This document shows, piece by piece, positions 22,662 to 33,240 of a stretch of DNA of 64,000 bases. Position 1 is the stretch's first letter; each line of letters starts with the position of its first letter. The notes under the pieces are model-generated. The model did no database searches. It had not been told where the DNA came from and saw only the letters and a program-made list of their open reading frames with translations. The position numbers were made by a program, and so were the translations under genes. This DNA comes from Raphanus sativus (Eukaryota > Streptophyta > Magnoliopsida > Brassicales > Brassicaceae). The stretch spans positions 35,873,288 through 35,937,287 of the forward strand of contig NC_079519.1 of the NCBI RefSeq assembly GCF_000801105.2, written 5' to 3'.

Positions 22662-23622
22662 TGAAATCAAACACTTGAGATCATATAAGAACAATGCAAA
22701 AAGAAACTTGCAAAGCAAAGATAGCTTCTAAAAAGAAAGATCAAATTAACTCAAGGCAATCTTAACTAAGCAATCTTTTTCATTTCAAGTGCTAGACAAG
22801 AATAAACTCAAGCTCTAAGTAAAAGAGGAGAAAGCTTTCATTTAGAAAATCACATTTTAAAAACTACTCTTCTTAGCACAATTTATCAAAGGCAAATGCG
22901 ATTTAAATGAAAAGAAACTAGCAGCAGCCTTAGAACACTTCAGTGCTATCAATCACAGCAACAACAACCAAAATCCCCAAAATTTTCGAAAATTTCAAGA
23001 ACACCAAGAACCCTAATTCTCAAATTCTCAAATTATGCAAATTTATCATGAAATTCAAAACCCACTTCTCAAACAAGCTAATAGAGGCATAATCAACAAG
23101 CTTTAGGCATGGAATCAACAATGCATCAACTTTGAAAAAGTTGGAAATTTTCACCAACGAATTTCAAGTGTTTAAATCGCGATACCTTAGCTTGTTTCTG
23201 AGAAACAAGAGTGGAGAAATGGAAAGATGAAGCAAAATCACGGATTTAGCAACCGGAATCAGCAAAAACGAATGAGAATTGAGAGAGTTATGAGTGTTGA
23301 TACTTGAGAGAGAATGGTTTCTCTTGTTCACGTGAGAATGGGGCAGAGGAGAGAGAGAGTCACGATTTAGGGAAGAAGAAGAGTGGTCGCGTCCGGTTCT
23401 GGTTGATTGGGTCTGGTTCAATTGAATTGAACCGGGAATCAGAGTCGGTACGCGTCGGTTAAGGCTCAGCGGTATGGCGTAGCCGCTGCAAGAACCCGAT
23501 GCGCGTCGTCCCAGCGGTCCACCTCGACACCAAGCCGCTGCAAGAACCCGAAGTCGGGCAGGGAGCACTGTTTTACCCAGCGGTATGGAGTAACCGCTGC
23601 AAAAAGCCGCTGCGACACTTAA

Positions 23623-23663
<41 letters not shown>

Positions 23664-23918
23664 CGTATCAGGTCGCAACGGCTTAATGAAACTGTTCCTC
23701 GTGGCCGCTGTGAGCTCTTGTGAACCTCCAAACATCTTGTTTGTTGACTCAGTTTCTCATCTGGGACCTGATGACCTGAAAACACACAGAAAAAAATCCC
23801 CAAAAGCAATACTAGATACTAAAAATAAAATTTAAAAAATATGCACAAGGATAAACATGGGACTTCCTCCCAAGTGAGCTTGTTTTAAGTCTCTAGCTTG
23901 ACTTTGCTTCCCTTGGGA
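22662..23918. other. Athila spacer between pol and third ORF
   Basis: Non-coding. Read on the minus strand it has a GC-rich island with repeated CAGCGGCTT words (23720-23460), interrupted by 39 A (T on the plus strand, 23625-23663). An A/T-rich stretch follows, running up to the splice-acceptor-like TTTCAG at 22661. The island shares the segment GAAGTCGGGCAGGGAGCACT with the Athila LTR at 30745-30770. Confidence 0.6.
23625..23663. repeat. Poly(T) run of 39
   Basis: 39 uninterrupted T on the plus strand in the middle of the CAGCGGCTT-rich island. Possible slippage expansion or remnant of an inserted A-tail. The exact length is unreliable in assemblies. Confidence 0.8.
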
Positions 23919-26900
23919 CTAAGCTGGGGTAGGATCAGAAAGTGGAACTGACATTCCATCTTCCTCTCGTGTAGTAGCCATGTATGGCTTCACTCTTTGT
24001 CCATTGACTGTGAAATTTCCTCCATTCTTATCCCATAGCACAATTGCTCCATATGGCCTTACTTCCTTGATCTTGAAAGGTCCGGACCATTTTGATCTTA
24101 GCTTTCCGGGAAACAATTTCAGCCTAGAATTGTAGAGAAGAACTTGATCTCCAGCCTTGAACTCTCTCTTCAAGATGCTCTTATCATGAAAGGCTTTGGT
24201 CTTTTCTTTGTAGATCCTTGAGCTCTCAAAAGCATCCATCCTTATCTCATCAAGCTCATGTAGCTGAAACAGTCTCTTCTCCTTGGCACTCTTGATATCA
24301 AAGTTCAACAGCTTCACAGCCCACATTGCCTTATACTCAAGCTCAACTGGAAGATGACAAGCCTTCCCATAGACAAGGTTGAAGGGTGTAGTGCCTAAGG
24401 GAGTCTTGTATGCTGTCCTATAAGCCCAAAGTGCATCATCAAGCTTGTCTGACCAGTCTTTCCTCTTAGTACCCACAACCTTCTCCAATATGCTTTTGAT
24501 TTCCCTGTTTGAAAGCTCCACTTGCCCACTAGTCTGAGGATGATATGGTGTGGCAACCTTGTGCTTAACACCCTTCTTTCTTAGGAGACCTTCAAACAAC
24601 TTATTGATGAAATGTGATCCTCCATCACTTATAACCACTCTAGGGACTCCAAACCTTGGGAATATTATGCTTTTGAACATCTTGACTACTACTCTTGAGT
24701 CATTTGTAGGGCTTGCCACTGCTTCAACCCATTTAGATACATAGTCAACAGCTACAAGGATGTACTTGTTGCCATAAGAGGAAGGAAAAGGGCCCATGAA
24801 GTCTATTCCCCATACATCAAACACTTCCACCTCAAGTATTGGATTTTGAGGCATCTCATTTCTCCTAGAGATGTTTCCTCTCCTTTGGCAAGAATCACAC
24901 TTGGAAACAAAGTCTTGTGTGTCTTTGAACATGTGGGGCCACCAAAATCCAGCTTGTAGCACCTTAGCAACTGTCTTGAATGTAGCAAAGTGGCCTCCAT
25001 ATGATGATCCATGACAGTGTGTGAGGATCCCATCTACTTCTTCTTCAGCCACTACCCTTCTATAGAGTTGATCTTTGCAAAGTATGTAGAGAAAGGGCTC
25101 ATCCCAATAGTACCTCTTCAACTCCTTGTAAAACTTCTTCTTGGCATAGCCTTCAAGATCCAGTGGCTCCTTCCCAGTAACAAGATAGTTGACAAAATCA
25201 GCATACCAAGGTTCCTTCTCATTTGTTGCCTTGACTTCCTCAATCTTCTTACCGGTCTCGCAAACTGCAACCACTGCTCTAATAGCCATAAGCTGTTCCT
25301 CTGGAAGTCCTTCATCAATGGGGATACCACACTCCACTCTCATTCTAGACAAGTGATCAGCCACACCATTCTCAACTCCAGGCCTGTCTTTAATCTCAAG
25401 ATCAAACTCTTGAAGCAGTAGAATCCATCTCAACAGTCTTGGCTTGGCATCTTTCTTGGCTAGGAGGTGCCTCAAAGCTGCATGATCTGTGTAGACAATC
25501 ACCTTAGACCCCACAAGGTAGCTCCTGAACTTCTCAAAGGCAAAGACGATGGCTAACAGCTCCTTCTCTGTTGTAGAGTATTTCACTTGGGCATCATTAA
25601 GGGTTCTACTAGCATAGTAGATCACATGTGTCTTCTTGTCTTTCTTCTGCCCCAAGACTGCTCCAACAGCGTAGTCACTAGCATCACACATAATCTCAAA
25701 GGGGAGGTTCCAATCTGGTGGCTGGACAATAGGTGCACTCACTAGCTCGCCTTTCAGCTTCTTGAAGGCTTCAAGACACTCTACATCAAAGCTAAAGGAA
25801 GCTTCTTTGCACAGCAGCTTGGTCATTGGTCTAGAGATCATGGAAAAGTCTTTGATGAACCTTCTGTAGAATCCCGCATGACCAAGAAAGCTTTTAATGT
25901 CTTTTACTGTCTTAGGTGGAGGCAGCTTAACCATCACTTCAATCTTGGCTTTGTCCACCTCAATGCCTTTCTCTGAAATCTTGTGCCCAAGCACAATCCC
26001 TTCCTTAACCATGAAGTGGCACTTCTCCCAGTTCAGCACAAGGTTGGTGTCTTCACATCTCTGTAGGACCCTGCACAAATTTGACAAACAAGCAGAAAAC
26101 GAGGATCCGTAGACAGAGAAGTCATCCATAAACACCTCCACAACATCCTCAATGAGGTCAGAGAAGATAGACATCATGCACCTTTGAAAGGTAGCTGGAG
26201 CATTACATAACCTAAATGGCATCCTTCGATAAGCGAAGGTGCCATAGGGGCATGTGAATGTTGTCTTCTCTTGATCATTGGGATGTATGGGGATTTGGAA
26301 GAACCCTGAATACCCATCAAGAAAGCAATAAAAAGGATGATTTGCAAGCCTCTCAAGCATTTGATCAATGAATGGCAATGGAAAATGATCTTTTCTAGAG
26401 GCTGAATTAAGTTTTCGGTAATCAATACACATCCTATGACCAGTTATGGTCCTAGTTGGTATTAATTCATCCTTCTCATTCTTAACCACAGTGATACCAC
26501 CTTTCTTTGGGACTACATGCACAGGAGATACCCACTTACTATCTGAGATAGGGTAGATCACACCAGCATCTAAGAGTTTAAGAATCTCTTTCTTTACAAC
26601 ATCTTTCAAGTTGGGATTCAACCTTCTTTGATGTTCTATAGAAGTCATAGATTCATCCTCAAGATGTATCCTATGCATGCACAAAGTAGGTGATATCCCT
26701 TTGATGTCATCAAGAGAGTACCCTATTGCTTTTCTAAATCTTTTAAGAGCATTTAAAAGTTCAGATAGCTCAAGTTCAGTAAGTTCACTACTCACAATGA
26801 CAGGGTAAGTTTCATTAGGGCCAAGAAAGGCGTACCTTACACCATGGGGAAGGGGTTTAAGCTCCACCTTAGGGGCTTTGAGCTCACTCCAGTCATCTTG

Positions 26901-29576
26901 ATGACTGACCTCTTGTTGAGTAGCTGAAGATGCTTGTGGTAGCTCCTCATACTGCTCCCTATCCACAAACCCCTTGCGCGCATCCAACATTCTCCCATAG
27001 GCTGCACTCTCCTGGTTCTCTACTACTTGGACCTTTTTGTCTATGGTCAAAGCATGTTGTAGAGAATCTTCTAGTCCCAACTCCTCAAGAAGTTCATCAG
27101 CTAGAGCTTCCATTTCCTCTATGTAGAAGGCTTGGTTTTGCACAGTTGGCTTCTTCATCATCTCCTTGATGTCAAAGTGGAGAACATGCCCTTTGCCCAG
27201 ATGGAGATCAATCTTTCCTTCTTTTACATTCACTATAGCTCCTGCTGTAGCTAAGAATGGTCTACCAAGGATCAAAGGGTCTCTAGCCTCCTCATCCATC
27301 TCAAGCACCACAAAGTCTGTAGGAATCTCACAATTTCCAACCATCACTGGGAGATCTTCTAAGATACCAACAGGGAACTTCACTGATCGATCAGCCAATA
27401 CCAATGAAAGTCTGCACTTCTTGTACTGAGTGAATCCAAGTCTTTTCGCAACTGACAAAGGCATGAGACTGACACTAGCCCCAAGATCGCAAAGACACTT
27501 CTCAAACTCTATAGGACCAATGGCACAAGGGAGTGTGAAGCATCCTGGATCTTCTAGCTTCTTTGGTATGTTCAATCTCTGGATGATTGCACTACACTCA
27601 TGAGTAAGGATCATCATGCCTTCCATTTCTTTCTTCTTTGCGGCTACAGCATCTTTCAAGAACTTGCTGTATTGAGGAACCAGCATGAAAGCATCAATGA
27701 TAGGCATTGTGACCTGAACTTCACTCATTTGTTTCTCAAAGAGTGCCTTGTACTTCTCCAACAGTTGCCTCTTGAATCTTCCAGGAAATGGGAGCTTGGG
27801 TTCATAAGGAGGAGGGATAAAAGAAGATTCTTTTGATGGAGTAGCAACTTCACCGTGTTTCACTGTTTTCTTCTCTTCTCCAATCTTCCCTTTACCCTTA
27901 GCTTCTACTATCTTTTCCAAGATCTCATCATTGGTCTTCTCATCTACAATCACCACATCATCATCTATGTTGATGGCCACCTCCCCACTTTGTTTCTCAT
28001 CATCCTTGGTGAGAACTCTTGAAGGCAACTCTTTGCCACTCCTTAGAGTGATTGCTTTCATTGTCTCCTTTGGGTTTTGCTCAGGCTTTCCGGGAAGAGT
28101 TCCTTGTTGGCGATTGGAGTTAGAACTCATAGAGGCAAACTGATTCTCCAAAGCTCTGAACTTGTTGTTGAGCTCATTGTAGCTCCCATCAATCTTTGAG
28201 TGGATGTTCTTCAACTCATAACCAATTTGCTTCTCATTTCTTGATTGAGCTTCAAGTAGTTGCTTGAACATTGATTCCACACTTGTGTCTTGAGCCTTAG
28301 GTTGAGAAGAACTTCCTTGGGCTTGAGTAGACTGGTTTCCTTTATTGGAGAAACCAGGAGGAGGGTTTTGCTGAGGTTGATGGCTTCCTTGTTGGTTGTT
28401 CCTAGGCTGGTAACCACCTTGTGGGTTGTTGGAATAAGGTCTTTGCTGGTAGTTGTTGTACTGAAAGTTGGGCTCCTTTCTGTACCATGTACCATTGTTG
28501 TTGATGAAGCAAAGCTCTTCTTGCCCTTCTAAACCATCAACTTCATTCACCTTAGGAGGAACCTCTTGACTAGGATCACCAACAAAGCTAACCTGCTCCT
28601 TCTTGGATTGGTTTGAAAGAACCAAGTCCAACTTGTCTTGCAAAGACTTGATATCTCTCCTTGTCTGCTGGTCATCCCCTCTGTTGGCTCTATCATACTC
28701 CTCATTGTAGACTGAGTCACTCTTTGCCATGTTCTCCACCAGTTCCTCTGCATCCTCCACCGTTCTGCCCAAGAAGAAACCATTACTAGCAGTGTCAAGC
28801 CTGTTTCTGCAAGATGGGAGAACTCCTCTGTAGAAAGTGCTAAGCAAGCTCTCCTTGCTGAAACCATGATGAGGACACTGAGCTTGGTAGTCCTTGAATC
28901 TCTCCCATGCCTCATTGAAGCTCTCTAGATTCTTCTGCTGGAAACCAGAAATCTCGTTCCTTATCTTAGCTGTCCTTGAGGTAGAGAAGAATTTCTCCAA
29001 GAAGGCTTCCTTACATCCCTCCCAAGTGGTGATAGTGTCACTTGGGACAGACCTCTCCCACTGATGTGCCTTGTCTCCCAAAGAGAAGGGAAACAACTTC
29101 AGCTTGAATGCATCTTCAGAGACACCATTTGTCTTGGACAAACTACAATACTGATCAAACTTGTACAAATGATCAATAGGATCTTCAGCTGCCAGGCCAT
29201 GAAACTTGTTGTGCTCAATGGTGTTGAGTAGCCCTGACTTGATCTCGAAGTTGTTGTTCTCCACAGGTGGTGCTCTGATTCCCAACCTATGACCATGAAT
29301 GTGAGGGCGATCATAGGTTCCAATGGCGCGAGCTTGGCGCTGTGGGTGTTGTGGTCGAAGGTTGGCAGCTCCTTGACCATTTCCCTCTTGGGCAGCTCCC
29401 AAAGGGATCTCCCCATCTTGATTCTGGTTCTGATGGTGAGCCATATCAAAACCTAATCTGTTGAAATGAGCCTGTTGCTCCTCTTCTCTCCTTCTTCTTG
29501 TATTCTCTCTTTCCAAAGCCCGGATGTCTGGTACTAGAGGAGTGAGGTTTGTAGTCCCTCTACTTCTCAAGTTCAT
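23919..29576 (-). CDS. Athila gag-pol polyprotein, intact open frame
   Basis: An unbroken frame of 1885 residues starting at ATG 29576. Gag occupies roughly the first 500 residues (helical core with AHQWERS, then a Gln/Asn/Gly-rich linker). Protease has [11 protein letters not shown] near residue 699, with D-L-G instead of D-S/T-G, the usual Athila form. RT begins near 1000 and has FMDDF near 1150. RNase H has [12 protein letters not shown] near 1297. Integrase has its HHCC zinc finger near 1520-1560 (CDSCQRRG) and the acidic triad in [17 protein letters not shown] and ELSNREIK. Gag and pol are fused in one frame, as usual here. The complete frame suggests this copy, or its recent master, is young. 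It is transcribed from the LTR at 29708-31159. Confidence 0.95.
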   Translation of the reverse strand: MNLRSRGTTNLTPLVPDIRALERENTRRRREEEQQAHFNRLGFDMAHHQNQNQDGEIPLGAAQEGNGQGAANLRPQHPQRQARAIGTYDRPHIHGHRLGIRAPPVENNNFEIKSGLLNTIEHNKFHGLAAEDPIDHLYKFDQYCSLSKTNGVSEDAFKLKLFPFSLGDKAHQWERSVPSDTITTWEGCKEAFLEKFFSTSRTAKIRNEISGFQQKNLESFNEAWERFKDYQAQCPHHGFSKESLLSTFYRGVLPSCRNRLDTASNGFFLGRTVEDAEELVENMAKSDSVYNEEYDRANRGDDQQTRRDIKSLQDKLDLVLSNQSKKEQVSFVGDPSQEVPPKVNEVDGLEGQEELCFINNNGTWYRKEPNFQYNNYQQRPYSNNPQGGYQPRNNQQGSHQPQQNPPPGFSNKGNQSTQAQGSSSQPKAQDTSVESMFKQLLEAQSRNEKQIGYELKNIHSKIDGSYNELNNKFRALENQFASMSSNSNRQQGTLPGKPEQNPKETMKAITLRSGKELPSRVLTKDDEKQSGEVAINIDDDVVIVDEKTNDEILEKIVEAKGKGKIGEEKKTVKHGEVATPSKESSFIPPPYEPKLPFPGRFKRQLLEKYKALFEKQMSEVQVTMPIIDAFMLVPQYSKFLKDAVAAKKKEMEGMMILTHECSAIIQRLNIPKKLEDPGCFTLPCAIGPIEFEKCLCDLGASVSLMPLSVAKRLGFTQYKKCRLSLVLADRSVKFPVGILEDLPVMVGNCEIPTDFVVLEMDEEARDPLILGRPFLATAGAIVNVKEGKIDLHLGKGHVLHFDIKEMMKKPTVQNQAFYIEEMEALADELLEELGLEDSLQHALTIDKKVQVVENQESAAYGRMLDARKGFVDREQYEELPQASSATQQEVSHQDDWSELKAPKVELKPLPHGVRYAFLGPNETYPVIVSSELTELELSELLNALKRFRKAIGYSLDDIKGISPTLCMHRIHLEDESMTSIEHQRRLNPNLKDVVKKEILKLLDAGVIYPISDSKWVSPVHVVPKKGGITVVKNEKDELIPTRTITGHRMCIDYRKLNSASRKDHFPLPFIDQMLERLANHPFYCFLDGYSGFFQIPIHPNDQEKTTFTCPYGTFAYRRMPFRLCNAPATFQRCMMSIFSDLIEDVVEVFMDDFSVYGSSFSACLSNLCRVLQRCEDTNLVLNWEKCHFMVKEGIVLGHKISEKGIEVDKAKIEVMVKLPPPKTVKDIKSFLGHAGFYRRFIKDFSMISRPMTKLLCKEASFSFDVECLEAFKKLKGELVSAPIVQPPDWNLPFEIMCDASDYAVGAVLGQKKDKKTHVIYYASRTLNDAQVKYSTTEKELLAIVFAFEKFRSYLVGSKVIVYTDHAALRHLLAKKDAKPRLLRWILLLQEFDLEIKDRPGVENGVADHLSRMRVECGIPIDEGLPEEQLMAIRAVVAVCETGKKIEEVKATNEKEPWYADFVNYLVTGKEPLDLEGYAKKKFYKELKRYYWDEPFLYILCKDQLYRRVVAEEEVDGILTHCHGSSYGGHFATFKTVAKVLQAGFWWPHMFKDTQDFVSKCDSCQRRGNISRRNEMPQNPILEVEVFDVWGIDFMGPFPSSYGNKYILVAVDYVSKWVEAVASPTNDSRVVVKMFKSIIFPRFGVPRVVISDGGSHFINKLFEGLLRKKGVKHKVATPYHPQTSGQVELSNREIKSILEKVVGTKRKDWSDKLDDALWAYRTAYKTPLGTTPFNLVYGKACHLPVELEYKAMWAVKLLNFDIKSAKEKRLFQLHELDEIRMDAFESSRIYKEKTKAFHDKSILKREFKAGDQVLLYNSRLKLFPGKLRSKWSGPFKIKEVRPYGAIVLWDKNGGNFTVNGQRVKPYMATTREEDGMSVPLSDPTPA

Positions 29577-29691
29577 ACACCTGAAATGAAAAAGAAAAAG
29601 GAAAAAGCAGAGCCAATATCACAATAATAAGAAAAATGACTTAGTCTCAAGCAAATGACTAAATCCCAATGTCAAAATCACAATAGAACTT

Positions 29692-29704
29692 GGCAACGGC
29701 GCCA
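29692..29704 (-). other. Primer-binding site, aspartate tRNA
   Basis: The minus strand reads TGGCGCCGTTGCC, the complement of the 3' end of tRNA-Asp and the known Athila primer site. It starts three bases after the LTR end. Confidence 0.88.
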
Positions 29705-29707
29705 ATT

Positions 29708-31159
29708 TGATAACAGGACCTTTCGGGTCCCTATCAAATGCAGTAGTATAAAAGATTATCGAACCAATCCTAGGTGATTTCAACGCACTGAGAATACAAA
29801 TCCATGCTTAATCTAAGTGCAAACCAAAAGTGAAACGAGTTTTAACCTAGAGCAATACTGAAATGCAATAAAACAATAACCTTTCTTTGATTATGAGATG
29901 GGAGAACTCATGGGATAAGGGATTAAACCTTGGGTGATCAAGTTTTGAACTAAAGGTGGCAACTTTCAATCAATCTATTAACCTTAGGCCTAGACACAAT
30001 CCTAAACAAACTCTATCTCTAGAAGGATGCTCATTTGCTAAGATGACTCAAGCATCAAATCTCTTTGGTTGAATGTCATAAAAGCAATCATTAAAATCAA
30101 GTCTACTAGCCATCTTAACACCTTTAACAACAAATCTCTTTGGCAAAGTGTGTTAAAAGCTTAGGAGAGTTGGCTCAGACATTTCATCAAACACCTTGTG
30201 GGTGGGAAATGTCTAAAGCTCAACTTTTGAGAGGCCAACTCAAAAGATGCATTAAGGACACTCTACAAGCAAGGAAATAGAAAGATCTATACCTAAACAC
30301 CTTAGATCTAGCTTAATCACCCTTAGTCTCCCTAACCCATGAATCCAAAAGTGGACTACTCACTAATCACCATGATTCCTCTTAAACTCATGAGAGATTT
30401 AAGCTTAATCATGTAAAGAAAGGAAGAAAGGAACTTAAAATCACTCAAAAACACAAGAACAAGATGATGATTTTCTTTAAAGGAAAGAGCTTTCACCAAA
30501 ATGGTTTTTGTTTCTTAGGAGAAATTCAGATTATTACAAAGATTAGGTCTACAAAGTATTTATAGTAGCTAGAAACATAAGGATAAAAGAGTAAAAACAA
30601 GTCTGATTAACTCTCAAATGCTAACTATGAAAATGGTCGCAACTGCCTTTTGGCGATGACTAAAAGCCGTTGGGGGGTGCAGAAACCCGCTGGGATATGC
30701 ACACCGGCTTCTCGTCACGTTCACCAAGCCGCTGCAACATCTCGAAGTCGGGCAGGGAGCACTGGTTTTTCCCAGCGGCTAGGCGAAGCCGCTGCACCAA
30801 AAGCCGCTCCAACACTTAGAATTTTCAGCAGAACTTCTGCACCGGCTTCTCGTCAGGACGCCAGGCCGCTGGGTGACGCTAGGCCGCTGGGTGATGTGCA
30901 TCGGCTTCCTGCGAGGTCAAAATGCCGCTGCCTGTCACATGAAGCCGCTGGGACACTTAGTCATCACACCATGAACTCGAAAAACACCAATCTTGCCTCC
31001 AATCCACCTCCAATTGCTCCAAAGTCACCATTTGGCATCTCCATCACCTGATAAGAACAAATGCAATGCAATGCAAACTAAACAAGTCTAAATGCTATCC
31101 TAGATGATCAAAATGCATGATAAATGAATGATAAAACCTATTAAAAACACAAGATATCA
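29708..31159 (-). repeat. 5' LTR of the Athila element
   Basis: On the minus strand the LTR starts TGATATC at 31159 and ends GTTATCA at 29708, giving TGATA/TATCA terminal inverted repeats and a length of 1452 bases. The end sits three bases from the primer site. It contains a GC-rich island of CAGCGGCTT-like words (about 30640-30960). No second LTR is available to confirm the outer boundary. Confidence 0.75.
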
Positions 31160-31262
31160 CTCGTGAAAGTAGATTTGAATCAAATCTCTTCAAACGAAAT
31201 TGAAGTTAATGTGATTATTGGTCCTTAATTTCTGACTTTGCTGGTTTGATTTATGTTCATAG

Positions 31263-31638
31263 AGGACAAAAGAGCAGAGCTTTACGTTGAGTGTGCATTG
31301 TATATAGATGGAATTCCTTTTGGTCTTCCCATGACAACAAGGTTTCTTCTCTTTTCTATATATACTTATCATGATTTTGCCTTCCTTCATTGTGTCTCTG
31401 TTGTGATGTTGTGATGACCTTTGTAGAAGCGTTTTGATGTTTCATATTGGCATATTGCTCTCTTCTTAATTCCAGATTGAACTATAGGGCCACCATACTG
31501 CTGGAACAAACTCATCACTGTTTGGAATATAGAACTTGGAAAGTTTAATCCGTCAGAGCACAAACAACTCAAGCTTGCAAGGAGCTTGGATCGTGGCATT
31601 ATTTTCAGGGATCTCAAACCGAGTAACAACGAGCGAAA
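31263..31638 (+). pseudogene. Chimeric fragment of VPS34-type phosphatidylinositol 3-kinase
   Basis: Two exon-like blocks with proper splice borders. Block one (31263-31341) encodes RAELYVECALYIDG and PFGLPMTTR, the start of the PI3K C2 domain of plant VPS34 (AT1G60490). It begins after ...CATAG and ends at AAG|GT. Block two (31476-31638) begins after TTCCAG. It carries, after a small frameshift, GPPYCWN, the next C2 segment, and then switches to NPSEHKQLKLARSLDRGII and LKPSNNERK, the start of the PIK helical domain, before a GTAAGT donor. In the full gene these segments are roughly 180 residues apart. The join and frameshift show a rearranged, non-functional copy; the kinase domain is absent. 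It abuts the Athila LTR, which may have inserted into it. Confidence 0.7.
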
Positions 31639-32095
31639 GTAAGTATGGAATGGAGTTTTTTTTTCCTCTTGGTTTAATTGAAGTTGTGTAGAATGTATAT
31701 GCCAAATTTGTGGATGAAAGGTATGTGTAGCTTGGTTTACTCTTGAACTTCTTCTTCTTGGTTTATTCTTATAGGATGTTTCAAACAATGTTGGCTTACT
31801 TTCTGATGATGGCAAGAGATTTTACAAACCAAAGTGTTTCTTAATTTTTTTATGATCTTTTAATATGTTTTATCTAATAAATAAATTTTATCTTAAATAA
31901 AACAATGTTTAATTTTTTTTAAGAATTTCTAAATAAGATACTTGCATTGGAGGATAAAAATTAGAGGTTGCTTAAAAAAAGTATTTAACACCTATTTATT
32001 ACTAAAAAAATGATTAAGCACTCCATTAAAAGTGCTAGGGATAATGATGCTCTTAATAAACTTATCGGAAGAGTTCTCTTTTCGATATGAAAATT

Positions 32096-32130
32096 AGAGG
32101 ATGTTTGTTGACGAAAAAATAAAGGATGTT
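32096..32130 (+). mobile_element. Possible ultra-short retroposon stub
   Basis: The direct repeat ARAGGATGTT (one mismatch) at 32096-32105 and 32121-32130 encloses 15 bases, TGTTGACGAAAAAAT, with a tail like the other stubs. Short and therefore uncertain. Confidence 0.35.
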
Positions 32131-32210
32131 ATTTAGAAATTGGTTTTCATAGTCTGTTTGATGTTTCTTAAAAAAAAAATACCTTGAAATTTCTGTAAAC
32201 CTTTTATATA

Positions 32211-32330
32211 TGCTTGTATGTAATTGCGAGATTCTATATTTTACAGAAAATTTAATCCAAAGTATCTAAAATCAGATACTTTGAATTGGGTTTTCCATAA
32301 AATATAAAATCTCGCAATTATATACACGCA
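32211..32330. repeat. Long hairpin / fold-back element
   Basis: Arms 32211-32267 and 32274-32330 are near-complementary over about 57 bases, with a six-base loop. The arms share TAATTGCGAGATT and CAAAGTATCT in inverted order. It could be a small fold-back transposon or a precursor-like transcript. No mature small RNA can be claimed from sequence. Confidence 0.75.
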
Positions 32331-32748
32331 TATATATATATGTATATTTTTGTTTTCAATTTAGAATTCCAGAACTAGAACCCCTTTCGTTAGTGGATAG
32401 TATAAGTCAACAGAGCTTATGCGTCTTAAAAATTGATCTTACTATCCAATCCAAGTCTATCAAGATGTGGCAATATTAATGATTTCTTGGGATAGAAATT
32501 TGAATGCAAGAGGCGGGGATGAAATGACGAACGCAAACAAAAAAAAAAAACTTGAATATTCAGAAAATACAAAGTTGCATACGACATGAGCTCACACTTC
32601 GGGGCAAGCAATGATATGCTTTGCCCTTGATGTTTTATTGGGAAACAAACGAATCTCGAACATAAACATACACACATGTAATGTCCGCACACCAAATGAA
32701 ACACACAAGTTATACATATATCACACTTGGTAATTGTATGAGGTTATT

Positions 32749-33127
32749 TCAAACACGTTCTTTGTAGCAATGACAGTGTTTGTCTGGTCCCTCAACAACT
32801 CCTTTACAGACTGCTTTCCTCCCGTATTTGGCTACGCAACAGTGACAGCAATCGTTATTTGAACCTGGGAATGGCTCCACGCCGCACTCCTCGGAAAATG
32901 TAGGATTTTTGCATCCCTGTGGAAGGCATCTAGCCTTGATGTTCATAGCCTCAATTTTGAGGATTTCTACATGTTGACATATTCATCAAAATCATCAGCA
33001 TAAGATATTCAAAAGACAACTGCAAAGTATATTAGAGAACTTGATTAAGTTAACTAATACCGGTCGAAGCCATCAAGAGGACAAGCAAGAGAACGGTGAA
33101 GGTGGCGGAGCTAAGGTTCTTCGCCAT
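32749..33127 (-). CDS. Defensin-like (LCR/DEFL) secreted peptide, copy 1
   Basis: Two coding exons on the minus strand: 33127-33061 (67 bases) and 32966-32749 (218 bases), joined at CCG|GTATTA and ATGTAG|AAATCC, giving 94 residues. Exon 1 encodes a signal peptide of [10 protein letters not shown] type followed by [10 protein letters not shown]. The mature part has ten cysteines: RC, GC, EEC, DCC, HCC, VC and a final HCHC. The core [10 protein letters not shown] sits between the third and fourth cysteine. The one-intron layout, with the signal peptide on exon 1, is standard for plant defensin-like genes. Such peptides are exported and act in defence or in pollen and ovule signalling; which applies is unknown. 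The gene is 90 percent identical in protein to the copy at 39117-39503. Its 5' flank carries a small retroposon insertion between TATA box and ATG. Confidence 0.88.
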
Positions 33128-33160
33128 TTCTTTTGGTTTTGCTTTGCTTTTTCTTAATCT

Positions 33161-33229
33161 TGTTTTTCTTTTGTTTTTTTTTTTTTGACAAAAAAAGGGT
33201 TAAACCCGGGTCAATGTTTTTCTTTTGTT
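33161..33229 (-). mobile_element. 5'-truncated SINE stub in the copy-1 promoter/5' UTR
   Basis: The 15-base direct repeat TGTTTTTCTTTTGTT at 33161-33175 and 33215-33229 encloses 39 bases. These match the 3' end of the complete SINE at 36478-36737 (GACAAAAAAAGGGTTAAACC then CGGGTCA). Only the last bases of the SINE and its A-tail were inserted, in minus orientation. The second defensin-like copy lacks it. Confidence 0.85.
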
Positions 33230-33230
33230 A

Positions 33231-33240
33231 CCTATTTATA
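33231..33240 (-). promoter_or_regulatory. TATA box of defensin-like copy 1
   Basis: The minus strand reads TATAAATAGG, 104 bases upstream of the ATG. The SINE stub lies directly downstream, where transcription would start. The second copy has a matching CTATAAATAG element at about 39580-39589. Confidence 0.65.

Larger units (their letters stand above)
19840..31159 (-). mobile_element. Athila-type Ty3/gypsy retrotransposon, 3' end lost in gap
   Basis: Read on the minus strand: a 5' LTR (31159-29708), a primer-binding site for tRNA-Asp (29704-29692), a leader, an intact gag-pol frame (29576-23919), a 1.3-kb spacer, and a third ORF of the ATHILA ORF-1 type (22654 to the gap). This order and the Asp primer are typical of Athila. 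The 3' LTR is not in the window and probably lies in the gap. A hAT element at 20906-21782 is nested inside. Confidence 0.92.
31639..32748. other. Intergenic region between VPS34 fragment and first defensin-like gene
   Basis: No gene recognised. It contains a possible further captured exon after TTATAG near 31775 (unidentified), a short retroposon stub (32096-32130) and a long hairpin (32211-32330). From about 32640 the sequence is the 3' flank shared by both defensin-like genes. Confidence 0.4.

Noticed and set aside
30650..31051. 133-codon frame in the Athila LTR
   Set aside because: Compositional artefact of the CAGCGGCTT-rich island; no domain.
31387..31815. 142-codon minus-strand frame
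   Set aside because: The plus strand carries the VPS34-like exons; the minus translation matches nothing I know.
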